From contig NZ_MJAH01000011.1 in the NCBI RefSeq assembly GCF_001746295.1, positions 72,957-136,956 of the forward strand: DNA of 64,000 bases, read 5' to 3'. Both the position numbers and the translations under genes were made by a program. Shown piece by piece: positions 50,459 to 58,829 of this stretch. Position 1 is the stretch's first letter. The number at the start of each line of letters is the position of its first letter. The notes beneath the pieces are model-generated. The model worked only from the letters and a program-made list of their open reading frames with translations. It had not been told where the DNA came from and ran no database searches. Source of the stretch: Streptomyces sp. LUP47B (lineage in GTDB: Bacteria; Actinomycetota; Actinomycetes; Streptomycetales; Streptomycetaceae).

Positions 50459-50475
50459 GTTGCAGTTACTGCAAC
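50459..50475. promoter_or_regulatory. Palindrome in divergent promoter, likely IclR operator
   Basis: GTTGCAGT-T-ACTGCAAC (50459-50475) is a perfect 8+1+8 palindrome; an overlapping GCAA-N6-TTGC lies just left. It is between the divergent kinase and PLP-enzyme genes, 22 bases before the plus start. Size and position suit an IclR-family dimer, encoded two genes away. Confidence 0.6.
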
Positions 50476-50496
50476 CCACCTGATCAGGGAGGCCCC

Positions 50497-51759
50497 GTGT
50501 CCCTCGCCCGCCTCGCAGAGGACCGCGTCGACCACCGTTTCAAGGGCCTCCCCCCGGACGCGGACGGCCTGTCCGTCGCCGAGTTGACCGCCCAGCGCCG
50601 CAACCTCTTCACCGACGGCTTCACCACCCCCGTGCTGGCCCTCTCCGCCGAGCGCCTGGAGCACAACCTCGCGCTCATGGAGACGTACGCCGCCCGCCAC
50701 GGCCTCGCCTTCGCCCCGCACGGCAAGACGACCATGGCCCCCCAGCTCTTCCGGCGCCAGATCGAGCGCGGCGCCTGGGGCATCACCCTCGCCGTCCCCC
50801 ATCAGGTACGCGTCGCCCGCGCCTTCGGCATCGAGCGGATCTTCCTCGCCAACGAGCTCGTGGACCCGGCGGCGCTGAAGTGGATCGCCGGGGAACTCGC
50901 GGGCGACGAGGACTTCCGCTTCATCTGCTACGTCGACTCCGTGCGCGGAGTCGAGCTGATGGACGCGGCCCTGCAGGGCGCCGCCCGCCCCGTGGACGTC
51001 GTCGTCGAACTCGCCGCCGGCGAGGGCGCCCGCACCGGCGTCCGCACGGAGGCGGAGTGCGCGGCGGTCGCCGACGCGGTCTCGGGCACCGGGACGCTAC
51101 GGCTCGTCGGCGTCGCCGGATACGAGGGCGAGGTCCCGGGGGCGGACCCGGAGCGCGTCCACACCTGGCTGCGCCGGCTCGTCGCCCTGGCCGCCGACTT
51201 CGACAAGGCGGGACGGTTCACCGCGGCGAGACCGGACGGGATCGTGATCAGCGCCGGCGGCAGCGCCTGGTTCGACGCGGTCGCCGACGTCTTCGCCGAG
51301 ATCCCCGAACTCTCCCGCCCGGTCCTGAAGTTGCTCCGCTCCGGCGCCTACGTCTCGCACGACGACGGCCACTACCGCAAGGTGACCCCCTTCAACCGGA
51401 TCCCCGAGGAGGGCGCCCTGGAGCCCGCGTTCCGCCTGTGGACGCAGGTCGTCTCCCGCCCTTCCCCCGACCAGGCCTTCACCAACGCGGGCAAGCGGGA
51501 CGCGGCCCACGACCTCGACCTGCCCTTCCCCCAGGTGGTCCGCCGGGGCGGCACCGAGCGCCCGGCCACCGGCATCGAGGTGACCGCCCTCTCCGACCAG
51601 CACGCCTGGCTGCGCACGGCTCCCGGGACCGACCTGGAGGTCGGTGACTGGCTGGGCCTCGGCCTCTCCCACCCGTGCACGTCCTTCGACAAGTGGCAGC
51701 TCATCCCCGTGGCGCAGGCCGACGGCACCGTTGTGGAATACATCCGCACGTTCTTCTGA
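50497..51759 (+). CDS. PLP-dependent D-serine dehydratase/D-threonine aldolase-family enzyme
   Basis: 420 residues, alanine-racemase-like N-terminal barrel with PLP Lys in FAPHGKTTMAPQLF, followed by the DSD1-like domain with metal-site candidates in GLGLSHPCTSFDKW. This fold-III family cleaves or deaminates D-amino acids. Annotated often as amino acid deaminase. A perfect 15-bp tandem duplication spans its stop (51748-51777). GTG start with GGGAGG upstream. Upstream and adjacent to the D-aminoacylase. Confidence 0.82.
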   Translation: MSLARLAEDRVDHRFKGLPPDADGLSVAELTAQRRNLFTDGFTTPVLALSAERLEHNLALMETYAARHGLAFAPHGKTTMAPQLFRRQIERGAWGITLAVPHQVRVARAFGIERIFLANELVDPAALKWIAGELAGDEDFRFICYVDSVRGVELMDAALQGAARPVDVVVELAAGEGARTGVRTEAECAAVADAVSGTGTLRLVGVAGYEGEVPGADPERVHTWLRRLVALAADFDKAGRFTAARPDGIVISAGGSAWFDAVADVFAEIPELSRPVLKLLRSGAYVSHDDGHYRKVTPFNRIPEEGALEPAFRLWTQVVSRPSPDQAFTNAGKRDAAHDLDLPFPQVVRRGGTERPATGIEVTALSDQHAWLRTAPGTDLEVGDWLGLGLSHPCTSFDKWQLIPVAQADGTVVEYIRTFF

Positions 51760-51777
51760 GACACGTTCTTCTGAGAC
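51748..51777. repeat. 15-bp perfect tandem duplication at stop codon
   Basis: ACGTTCTTCTGAGAC at 51748-51762 is repeated at 51763-51777. Both copies contain the TGA, so the protein is unchanged; likely replication slippage. Confidence 0.9.
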
Positions 51778-51794
51778 ACGAAGGGAGCACGGCG

Positions 51795-53435
51795 ATGGAA
51801 GAGCTCGTCATCCGGGACGCCGACGTCGTCGACGGCAGTGGCGCCCCCTCGTACCGCGCCGACGTGGTGGTCGACGGCGGCCGGATCGTCTCGATCGTCA
51901 AGGAGGCGGCCGACGCGGGCTGCCAACGTCCCACGGCGAGAAGGGAGTTGGACGCCGAAGGCCTCGTCCTGTCCCCCGGCTTCATCGACATGCACGCCCA
52001 CAGCGACCTGGCCCTGCTGCGCGACCCCGACCACAGCGCCAAGGCCGCGCAGGGGGTCACACTCGAAGTGCTGGGCCAGGACGGGCTGTCGTACGCGCCG
52101 GTCGACGACCGCACCCTGGAGCAGGTCCGCCGCGCCATCACCGGGTGGAACGGCCACGGCGACGACATCGACTTCGACTGGCGGTCGGTCGGCGAGTACC
52201 TGGACCGCCTCGACCGCGGGATCGCCGTCAACGCGGCCTATCTGATCCCCCAGGGCACGCTCCGCGCACTCGTCGTCGGCTGGGAGGACCGCGAGGCGAC
52301 CGCGCGGGAGCTGGACCGTATGCGCCGGCTCGTCGCGGAAGGCATGGAACAGGGCGCCGTCGGCATGTCGTCAGGCCTGACCTACACCCCGGGCATGTAC
52401 GCCAAGGACGCCGAACTGACCGAGCTGTGCCGGGTGGTGGCCGAGTACGGCGGCTACTACTGCCCGCACCACCGCTCGTACGGGGCGGGCGCGCTCGAGG
52501 CGTACGAGGAGATGGTCGCCCTGACCCGGGAGGCCGGCTGCTCCCTCCATCTCGCCCACACCACCATGAACTTCGGCGTGAACAAGGGCCGGGCGCCTGA
52601 ACTGCTCGCCCTCCTGGACGAGGCGCTGGCGTCGGGCGCGGACATCAGCCTGGACACCTACCCCTACACCCCCGGCTCCACGACCCTCGCGGCCCTGCTG
52701 CCGAGCTGGGCGAGCGAGGGCGGTCCCGAGGCCGTCCTGAAGCGGCTGGCGGACGACGACACGGCCGAGTGGATCCGGCATCACCTGGAGGAGATCGGCG
52801 CCGACGGCTGCCACGGTGTGCCCGTCGAGTGGGAAACGATCGAGATCTCGGGCGTCGGTGACGCGGCCTTCGCCGATTTCGTCGGCCGTACGGTCGCGGA
52901 GTCGGCCCGCTCACGGGGCGAGAGCCCCTGGACGACCGCCCGCCGGCTCCTGCTCGCCGACCGGCTGGCCCCGTCGATCCTCCAGCACGTCGGCCACGAG
53001 GAGAACGTCCGGACGATCATGCGCCACCCGGTGCACACCGGAGGCTCCGACGGCATCCTGCAGGGCGCCAAGCCGCATCCGCGGGCGTACGGCACCTTCC
53101 CGCGGTACCTGGGTACCTACGTGCGGGAGTTGGGCGTCCTGTCACTGGAGGAGTGCGTCGCGCATCTCACTTCGCGCCCGGCATCCCGGCTGCGCCTGCC
53201 GGACCGCGGTCTCGTCAGGGAGGGCTACCGGGCCGACCTGGTCCTCTTCGATCCGGAGACGGTGGCGCCGGGGTCGACGTTCGAGGAGCCGCGCCGGCTG
53301 CCGACCGGAATCCCGCACGTCCTGGTCGACGGACGGTTCGTGATCGAGAACGGCCTGCGCACGGACGTCATGGCAGGCCGGGCGGTCCGTCACAGTCCCG
53401 TGCGACGGAACGCCCCGCACAGCGCTACGGCTTAG
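51795..53435 (+). CDS. N-acyl-D-amino-acid deacylase (D-aminoacylase)
   Basis: 546 residues, amidohydrolase fold. MEELVIRDADVVDGSGAPSY start; metal ligands in SPGFIDMHAHSDL; late metal-site region TGGSDGILQGAKPHPRAYGT, typical of D-aminoacylases; ISLDTYPYTPGSTT. Frees D-amino acids from N-acyl forms, feeding the PLP enzyme upstream. AAGGGAG precedes the ATG, 36 bases after the previous stop, so the two are one operon. Confidence 0.9.
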   Translation: MEELVIRDADVVDGSGAPSYRADVVVDGGRIVSIVKEAADAGCQRPTARRELDAEGLVLSPGFIDMHAHSDLALLRDPDHSAKAAQGVTLEVLGQDGLSYAPVDDRTLEQVRRAITGWNGHGDDIDFDWRSVGEYLDRLDRGIAVNAAYLIPQGTLRALVVGWEDREATARELDRMRRLVAEGMEQGAVGMSSGLTYTPGMYAKDAELTELCRVVAEYGGYYCPHHRSYGAGALEAYEEMVALTREAGCSLHLAHTTMNFGVNKGRAPELLALLDEALASGADISLDTYPYTPGSTTLAALLPSWASEGGPEAVLKRLADDDTAEWIRHHLEEIGADGCHGVPVEWETIEISGVGDAAFADFVGRTVAESARSRGESPWTTARRLLLADRLAPSILQHVGHEENVRTIMRHPVHTGGSDGILQGAKPHPRAYGTFPRYLGTYVRELGVLSLEECVAHLTSRPASRLRLPDRGLVREGYRADLVLFDPETVAPGSTFEEPRRLPTGIPHVLVDGRFVIENGLRTDVMAGRAVRHSPVRRNAPHSATA

Positions 53436-54357
53436 GCAGGGTGCACGCGCTCGCGTTCAGGTTGAGCTGGTTGCCCGTCGTGAAGCAGGCCGGGATGTTG
53501 TAGATCTCCTGGGCGTAGTTGATGCCCTCGCGGACGGTGACGTTGCCGTTCGCGTCGACCTCGCACGGGTTGTTCTCCGTGCAGCGCTCGCCGTCCTCGT
53601 TGCCGGTGTTGTTGACGGCGACGACCTTGCCGGTGGACTGGTCGATGACGGGCGAGCCCGAGGTGCCGCCGATGGTCTGGCAGGCGGAGGTGTAACGCAC
53701 CGAGTCCTTCCAGGTCCAGTCGCCCTCCTTCAGGCGGTACGCGAACCCGTCGATGTTGCAGCTGTAGAGCCTCTTCCAGTAGCCGGAGGCCACGGTGATG
53801 GCGGTTCCGGCGGTCGGGTGCGTGTCCTGCACGGTGAGCGCGGAGATGCCGTACGAGCTCTTGATCGACGCGTACGTGCTGGTGAGCTGGTAGATCGACA
53901 CGTCCGTGTCGGTCATCGTCCCGTAGGCGAGCTTGTTGGCGCGCAGGGTGGCGACCTTGGTGCCGGCGGAGTTGAGCAGTCCGAAGGTCCGGCTGGAGGA
54001 CTGGTTGGTGAGCACCTCGCCGGGCTCCGGGAAGCCGGTGGTGAGGCAGTGCCCGTTGCTGAGCACCAGCGCCGGGTCGGTGTCCAGGGAGTTCGGGAAC
54101 CGGATGACCGAGCCGGAACAGTTGCTGAGCGAGACGGTCCCGGCGAGGGTGACGGCCTTCAGCTGGGGCGACGGTGACGTGAGCTGGGACAGACTCGCCG
54201 TGGTGGACGTGACCACGTCGTGGACCACGGAGGTGACCGTGTCCGTGTCGGCGCCCTTGCCCACGCTCGTGGCCGTGGGTTCGGCCGCGACCGCGGGTGC
54301 CGTGCTCATCCCGGCGAAGGCCAGGATGCTGAGCGCGGCGACGAGAGGCTTTCTCAT
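53425..54357 (-). CDS. Secreted trypsin-like serine protease (S1)
   Basis: 310 residues. Signal peptide ILAFAGMSTAPAVAAEP. Catalytic triad: His in VLSNGHCLTTG, Asp in MTDTDVSIYQL, Ser in IGGTSGSPVIDQSTG. Cysteines around each support disulfides. Looks like a Streptomyces chymotrypsin-fold or glutamyl-endopeptidase-like enzyme; specificity unknown. GAGGGGA before the ATG. A very strong hairpin lies 24 bases upstream. Overlaps the D-aminoacylase 3' end by 11 bases, convergent. Confidence 0.88.
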   Translation of the reverse strand: MRKPLVAALSILAFAGMSTAPAVAAEPTATSVGKGADTDTVTSVVHDVVTSTTASLSQLTSPSPQLKAVTLAGTVSLSNCSGSVIRFPNSLDTDPALVLSNGHCLTTGFPEPGEVLTNQSSSRTFGLLNSAGTKVATLRANKLAYGTMTDTDVSIYQLTSTYASIKSSYGISALTVQDTHPTAGTAITVASGYWKRLYSCNIDGFAYRLKEGDWTWKDSVRYTSACQTIGGTSGSPVIDQSTGKVVAVNNTGNEDGERCTENNPCEVDANGNVTVREGINYAQEIYNIPACFTTGNQLNLNASACTLPKP

Positions 54358-54380
54358 GTGGGGGTCCCCTCTTGCGACTT

Positions 54381-54407
54381 GGGCGGCCGGAAATCTTCCG
54401 GCCGCCC
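54381..54407 (-). promoter_or_regulatory. Perfect 12-bp hairpin in protease leader
   Basis: GGGCGGCCGGAA (54381-54392), ATC, TTCCGGCCGCCC (54396-54407). In plus sense it is followed by GCGATTTTG, but no plus-strand gene ends nearby, so it more likely sits in the 5' leader of the protease mRNA. Remaining bases 54421-54675 show only short broken frames on the minus strand. Confidence 0.5.
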
Positions 54408-54675
54408 GCGATTTTGTCATGCACATTGTGAAGAGAGGTGGGTTATTGGGCAAGAAGCTGTGTCAAGCCCGCGTGTTCGGCCCGGCCGGGAGGGAGGCCC
54501 GGCGGGCGGAACGGAGCACGGCGTCGACGCACCGGTACAACTCCTCACCGGGCATGGCGATCTCCGCGCCCGGCATCAGCGCGGCCGGCTCACGGGCTGC
54601 CCGGCCCGTCGTTCAACAGGGCGAAGTCCATGCCCGCCTTCCCGTCGCGCATGGTCAACTTACCCATTCGGACGG

Positions 54676-55332
54676 CTACTTGGGTCCTTTGGTGCTGCCC
54701 TGTCCGCGTCCTTTGCCATTGGAGTTGCCCGGGCCGCCGGCGGGGGCAGAGCTCGACGAGGGGGATGGCGACGGGGAACTTGAAAGGGTGGGCCGGGTTC
54801 CGGAGGAGGCCCCCGCCGATGGGCTCCCGCCCGTCTCCGGGCCCGCGGACGTATCCGCGGAGGTGTCCACGCCGGACGCGGCGGCACCGGAGGCCGTCGA
54901 CCCCGGGACCGCAGGGCGGGCGGAGGACGCCGGGTCGGTGGCGTCGCTCGTCCCGGCGGAGGCCGACGGGGTGCCGCCCCGCGCGGGTCCCGAGGAGGAG
55001 CCCGAAGAGGACAGCCCCGCGATCAGGGCCGCCGCCGACACCACTCCGACGGCTCCGACGGCCACGACCACCCGCCGCGAGCGCCAGGGGCCCTTGCCCT
55101 GCGCGGCGCGCCGCCGGGCGGCCCGGCCGGCGGGCTGCGGGCCGGTCGGCTCCGCGTCGCCGGGCTCCGGGGCCGCGGGCTCGACCCGGGGGAGCTCGGC
55201 CGTCGCGTCGTACACGTTCTGCCAGCCATGCGCCGCTGCCGGATCCGTGTACTCCTCGTACGCCGGGGCCGGTGCGGGCTGCGGCTGGTAGACGTTCGGC
55301 GCCCCGGACTCGTACTCGACTGGCCTCGACAT
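54676..55332 (-). CDS. Ser/Pro-rich single-span membrane protein
   Basis: 218 residues. Pro/Tyr-rich cytoplasmic N-terminus (YQPQPAPAPAYEEYTDPAAA), Arg cluster, one membrane helix (VVVAVGAVGVVSAAALIAGL), then a Ser/Ala/Gly-rich outer tail ending PGNSNGKGRGQGS. No enzymatic motif. Function unknown; composition resembles surface stalk or linker proteins. Confidence 0.55.
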   Translation of the reverse strand: MSRPVEYESGAPNVYQPQPAPAPAYEEYTDPAAAHGWQNVYDATAELPRVEPAAPEPGDAEPTGPQPAGRAARRRAAQGKGPWRSRRVVVAVGAVGVVSAAALIAGLSSSGSSSGPARGGTPSASAGTSDATDPASSARPAVPGSTASGAAASGVDTSADTSAGPETGGSPSAGASSGTRPTLSSSPSPSPSSSSAPAGGPGNSNGKGRGQGSTKGPK

Positions 55333-55458
55333 GGCGACGAATTCTAGAGACGGATGTGGCAGGTGGGACAGCTACCGGCGATAACAGCCCAAATGGACGC
55401 GTCTCACGTGGCGGAAAGCACGGCCCACGATGCGTTACCGGGCCGTAAGCTCCCAGAC

Positions 55459-56670
55459 ATGCAGGTGATCCAGTCGACGAAGCTCGCCAATGTCTGTTAC
55501 GAGATCCGGGGCCCGGTTCTCGAGGAGGCGATGCGCCTGGAAGCGGCCGGGCACCGCATCCTCAAGCTGAACACGGGCAACCCCGCGGCCTTCGGGTTCG
55601 AGGCACCGCCCGAGATCCTGGAGGACGTCCTCCGGAACGTGTCGACGGCCCATGGATACGGCGACGCGAAGGGCCTGCTGGCCGCGCGCCGGGCCGTCGT
55701 CATGCACAACCAGACCATCGGCATCGAGACCGACGTCGAGCACGTCTTCATCGGCAACGGCGTCTCCGAGCTGATCGTGATGGCGATGCAGGGTCTGCTC
55801 GACGACGGCGACGAGGTCCTCGTACCCGCGCCCGACTACCCGCTGTGGACGGCCGCCGTGTCGCTGTCCGGCGGTACGGCCGTCCACTACCGCTGCGACG
55901 AGCAGGCGGACTGGATGCCCGACCTCGCGGACGTGGAGCGGAAGGTCACCGACCGCACCAAGGCGATCGTCATCATCAACCCCAACAACCCCACGGGCGC
56001 GGTCTACGACGAGACCGTGCTCAAGGGCCTGACCGACATCGCCCGCCGGCACAACCTGCTGGTCTGCTCGGACGAGATCTACGACAAGATCCTCTACGAC
56101 GGTGCCACGCACACCCCGACCGCCGCGATCGCCCCCGACCTGCTGACCCTCACCTTCAACGGCATGTCCAAGGCGTACCGGGTGGCGGGCTACCGGGTGG
56201 GCTGGATGTCGATCTCCGGGCCCCGCGCGCACGCCGACTCCTACATCGAGGGCCTGACCATCCTGGCCAACATGCGCCTGTGCGCGAACATGCCGGGACA
56301 GCACGGGGTGGTCGCCGCGCTCAGCGGGCGGCAGTCGATCAAGGACCTGGTGCTGCCGGGCGGGCGGCTCGTCGAGCAGCGGGACGTGGCGTACGAGCTG
56401 CTCACGCAGATCCCCGGCGTGAGCTGTGTGAAGCCGAAGGGGGCGCTGTATCTCTTCCCGCGGCTCGACCCCGACGTCTTCAAGATCAAGGACGACCGGC
56501 GGATGGTCCTGGACCTGCTGCGCCAGGAGAAGATCATGGTCGTCCAGGGCACCGGCTTCAACTGGCCCGAGCCCGACCACTTCCGGGTGGTCACCCTGCC
56601 GGCGGTCGGGGACCTGCGGGACGCGGTGGGGCGGATCGCGAACTTCCTGGATGGGTACGGCCAACTTTAG
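55459..56670 (+). CDS. Alanine-type PLP aminotransferase (AlaA/AlaT-like)
   Basis: 403 residues, fold-type I aminotransferase. QVIQSTKLANVCYEIRGPVL start; NTGNPAAFGFEAPPEIL; AHGYGDAKGLLAARRA; Asn/Asp PLP contacts in NPNNPTGAVYD and CSDEIYDKI; PLP Lys in FNGMSKAYRVAGYRVGW. The family transfers amino groups between alanine and 2-oxoglutarate. The start at 55459 matches conserved N-termini of the family; upstream in-frame codons are unlikely to be coding. Confidence 0.9.
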   Translation: MQVIQSTKLANVCYEIRGPVLEEAMRLEAAGHRILKLNTGNPAAFGFEAPPEILEDVLRNVSTAHGYGDAKGLLAARRAVVMHNQTIGIETDVEHVFIGNGVSELIVMAMQGLLDDGDEVLVPAPDYPLWTAAVSLSGGTAVHYRCDEQADWMPDLADVERKVTDRTKAIVIINPNNPTGAVYDETVLKGLTDIARRHNLLVCSDEIYDKILYDGATHTPTAAIAPDLLTLTFNGMSKAYRVAGYRVGWMSISGPRAHADSYIEGLTILANMRLCANMPGQHGVVAALSGRQSIKDLVLPGGRLVEQRDVAYELLTQIPGVSCVKPKGALYLFPRLDPDVFKIKDDRRMVLDLLRQEKIMVVQGTGFNWPEPDHFRVVTLPAVGDLRDAVGRIANFLDGYGQL

Positions 56671-56719
56671 ACAGGATCCAAGCTAGGATGGTTTCCTGAC
56701 AGCATCAGGAGGCCATCCC

Positions 56720-57136
56720 ATGTACGAACCGATCCGTACCAAGTCGGTCCACAGCACGATGGCCGACGCCCCTTCCGACTTCCCCCACCGCTCCCGCGAG
56801 GAAGAGCTGGACATCCAGCTGGCGGGACATCTCGCGGCGCTGCTCGCCGTCACGGACGAGCTGCGGGCGGTGGCGCCGTCCGCGGACCTGGACGCCGCGG
56901 CCGAGCGGCTCGCCGAGCAGGTGACCCGGCTGCGGGGCGGAGGTGTGCCTGCCCGCGCGTCGCTGACCGCGGCCACGTCGAGCCTGGACGCCCTGCACCG
57001 CCGCGCCCACGCCGTGGCGGGCCGTGCCCTGCTCGTGGCGGCGTCCCGGGCGGACACGGCGGCGGCGATTCTGTCGGCGGAGCGGATGGACTCCCACGCG
57101 GCGGCCCTGGAGCCCCGCGAACTCGCCGCCCACTGA
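56720..57136 (+). CDS. Conserved hypothetical helical protein
   Basis: 138 residues, all helical: EEELDIQLAGHLAALLAVTD, AAAERLAEQVTRLRGGGV, AHAVAGRALLVAASRADTAA. No motif I recognise. AGGAGG upstream of the ATG. 49 bases after the aminotransferase stop, probably co-transcribed. Confidence 0.6.
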   Translation: MYEPIRTKSVHSTMADAPSDFPHRSREEELDIQLAGHLAALLAVTDELRAVAPSADLDAAAERLAEQVTRLRGGGVPARASLTAATSSLDALHRRAHAVAGRALLVAASRADTAAAILSAERMDSHAAALEPRELAAH

Positions 57137-57228
57137 GCCCTACGGCTCCCTGAACGGCCCCGGTCCGCGCGCTCCCGCAGCGACGTGCGGACCGGGCGCC
57201 ATAGCACTGCGTTCGCTTGAGCAGGGCG
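57137..57228. other. Short spacer before repeat array
   Basis: No gene or clear signal seen; a partial repeat unit begins near 57229. Confidence 0.4.
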
Positions 57229-57718
57229 CCTGTTCGCCGTAAGTGTGCCCGTCGTGTCGCGGCTGCGGGTGTGTCGTGGCTTGGCGCGCCGTTCCCCGCG
57301 CCCCTGAGGGGCGCATTCACTGGCCGTGTCGAGTCGGGGCCCGGTGCTGCACCTTCCGCTCAGCCTGTTCGCCGTCGGGGTGCCTGTCGGCTCGCGGGTG
57401 CGGGTTTCGTCGTGGCTTGGCGCGCCGTTCCCCGCGCCCCTGAGGGGCGCATTCACTGGCCGTGTCGAGTCGGGGCCCGGTGCTGCACCTTCCGTCGACC
57501 CTCTTCGCCGTGGGAGGGGCCTGTCGGCTCGCGGGTGCAGGTTTCGTCGTGGCTTGGCGCGCCGTTCCCCGCGCCCCTGGAATGCGCACCCGTGTCGAGT
57601 CGGGACCGGTGCTGCACCTTCCGCTCAGCCTGTGCAGGTTGTTCCGCGCGGCCCTGGAATGCGCGCCCGTGTCGAGTCGGGACCGGTGGTACACCTTCCG
57701 TTCATCCTGTTCGCCGGG
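57229..57718. repeat. ~136-bp tandem array upstream of solute-binding gene
   Basis: CGTGGCTTGGCGCGCC recurs at 57275, 57411 and 57548 (periods 136, 137); partial units flank on both sides. Each full unit has the hairpin-forming GCGCCCCTGAGGGGCGC, similar to short hairpin elements scattered through Streptomyces genomes, and GTGTCGAGTCGGG with CTGCACCTTCCG. No reading frame is credible. The array ends ~30 bases before the next start codon. Confidence 0.88.
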
Positions 57719-57749
57719 GAATGTTGGGTTCCGCGAGCAGGCTCCCCAT

Positions 57750-58814
57750 GTGAGACGAATCGCAGGGATCGTCCTCGCGGTCCTGCTGATCGGCGGCGTG
57801 GTGGCAGCCGTCGTGGCAGGCCGGGAAGCGGACGACAAGGGCACGGCAACGAAGACCGTGCAGGGAGTGATCGGATCGGAGAAGGCCGAGTTCTTCGCCG
57901 ATCCCGACGTGGTGAAGGCCCTCGCCGCCAAGGGCTACACCGTGACGGCCGAGACCTCCGGGTCCTGGGCCATGGAGGGCCTCGACCTCGACGGGTACGA
58001 CTTCGCCTTCCCGTCCAGCCAGGCCCCGGCCACCGAGCTCGCCGCGAAGTACAAGGTACGGGGGACCCTCCCCCGCCCCTTCTACTCGCCCCTGGTCGTC
58101 GTGGCGCACAAGAGCGCCGCCGAGGTCCTCGCGGGCAACGGCCTGGCCACGCTGGACGCGGAGCACCGCGGCACCCTCAAGATGGCCGCCTACCTCGACG
58201 CGGCCCGCAAGGACCGCACCTGGCAGCAACTGAAGGGGGCGGACAAGTACGGGGAGCTCACCGGCACCCTCTACCTCTCCAGCACCGACCCGGAGACCTC
58301 CAACTCCGGCGCCCTCTACCTCGCCGCCGCCTCCTGTGTGGCCAACGGCGGCAAGGTCGTCGCGAGCGAGGCGGAGGTCAAGAAGACTGCTCCCCTGCTG
58401 CACAAGCTCGTCAGTGTGCAGGGCGCCCAGCAGTCCAGCACGGACGCGGCCTTCCGGGACTTCGTCAGCGGCGCCGGCAATCCGCTCGTGCTGGTCTACG
58501 AGTCCCAGGTCGCCTCGCTCCTGGCGGACGGGCAGCACCCCGACGACCTGGTCGTCCTCTACCCGGACACCACGGTCAACAGCGACCACACGGTCGTACC
58601 GCTGACCGAGAACGGCCAGGCCCTCGCCGGGCTCCTCGCCACCGACCGGCGGTTGCGGGAGCTGGAGGTCCGGCACGGGTTCCGGCCGCAGGGCGAGGCC
58701 ACCGAGTTCGCCTCGGCCGCCACCTATCTCAAGCAGGAACTGACCGGCGTCCGCCAGGCGCCCGTGCCCACCTCCGCGGTGCTGCACGAGCTGGCGCGAC
58801 GGGCGCGCGGATAA
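57750..58814 (+). CDS. Membrane-anchored solute-binding-like protein
   Basis: 354 residues. N-terminal anchor RRIAGIVLAVLLIGGVVAAV, then a periplasmic-binding fold: KTVQGVIGSEKAEFFADPDV, YDFAFPSSQAPATELAAKYK, and YLSSTDPETSNSGALYLAAA. The TDPxxSNSG motif is shared with the lipoprotein at 59999. No permease or ATPase of a transporter is nearby. GTG start; the frame upstream is repeat DNA. 15 bases before telA. Confidence 0.75.
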   Translation: MRRIAGIVLAVLLIGGVVAAVVAGREADDKGTATKTVQGVIGSEKAEFFADPDVVKALAAKGYTVTAETSGSWAMEGLDLDGYDFAFPSSQAPATELAAKYKVRGTLPRPFYSPLVVVAHKSAAEVLAGNGLATLDAEHRGTLKMAAYLDAARKDRTWQQLKGADKYGELTGTLYLSSTDPETSNSGALYLAAASCVANGGKVVASEAEVKKTAPLLHKLVSVQGAQQSSTDAAFRDFVSGAGNPLVLVYESQVASLLADGQHPDDLVVLYPDTTVNSDHTVVPLTENGQALAGLLATDRRLRELEVRHGFRPQGEATEFASAATYLKQELTGVRQAPVPTSAVLHELARRARG

Positions 58815-58829
58815 CGGGGGACACCAGCC

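Noticed and set aside
57229..57718. N-terminal extension of the solute-binding protein through the repeat array
   Set aside because: The open frame continues by composition only; the GTG before the membrane anchor is the natural start.
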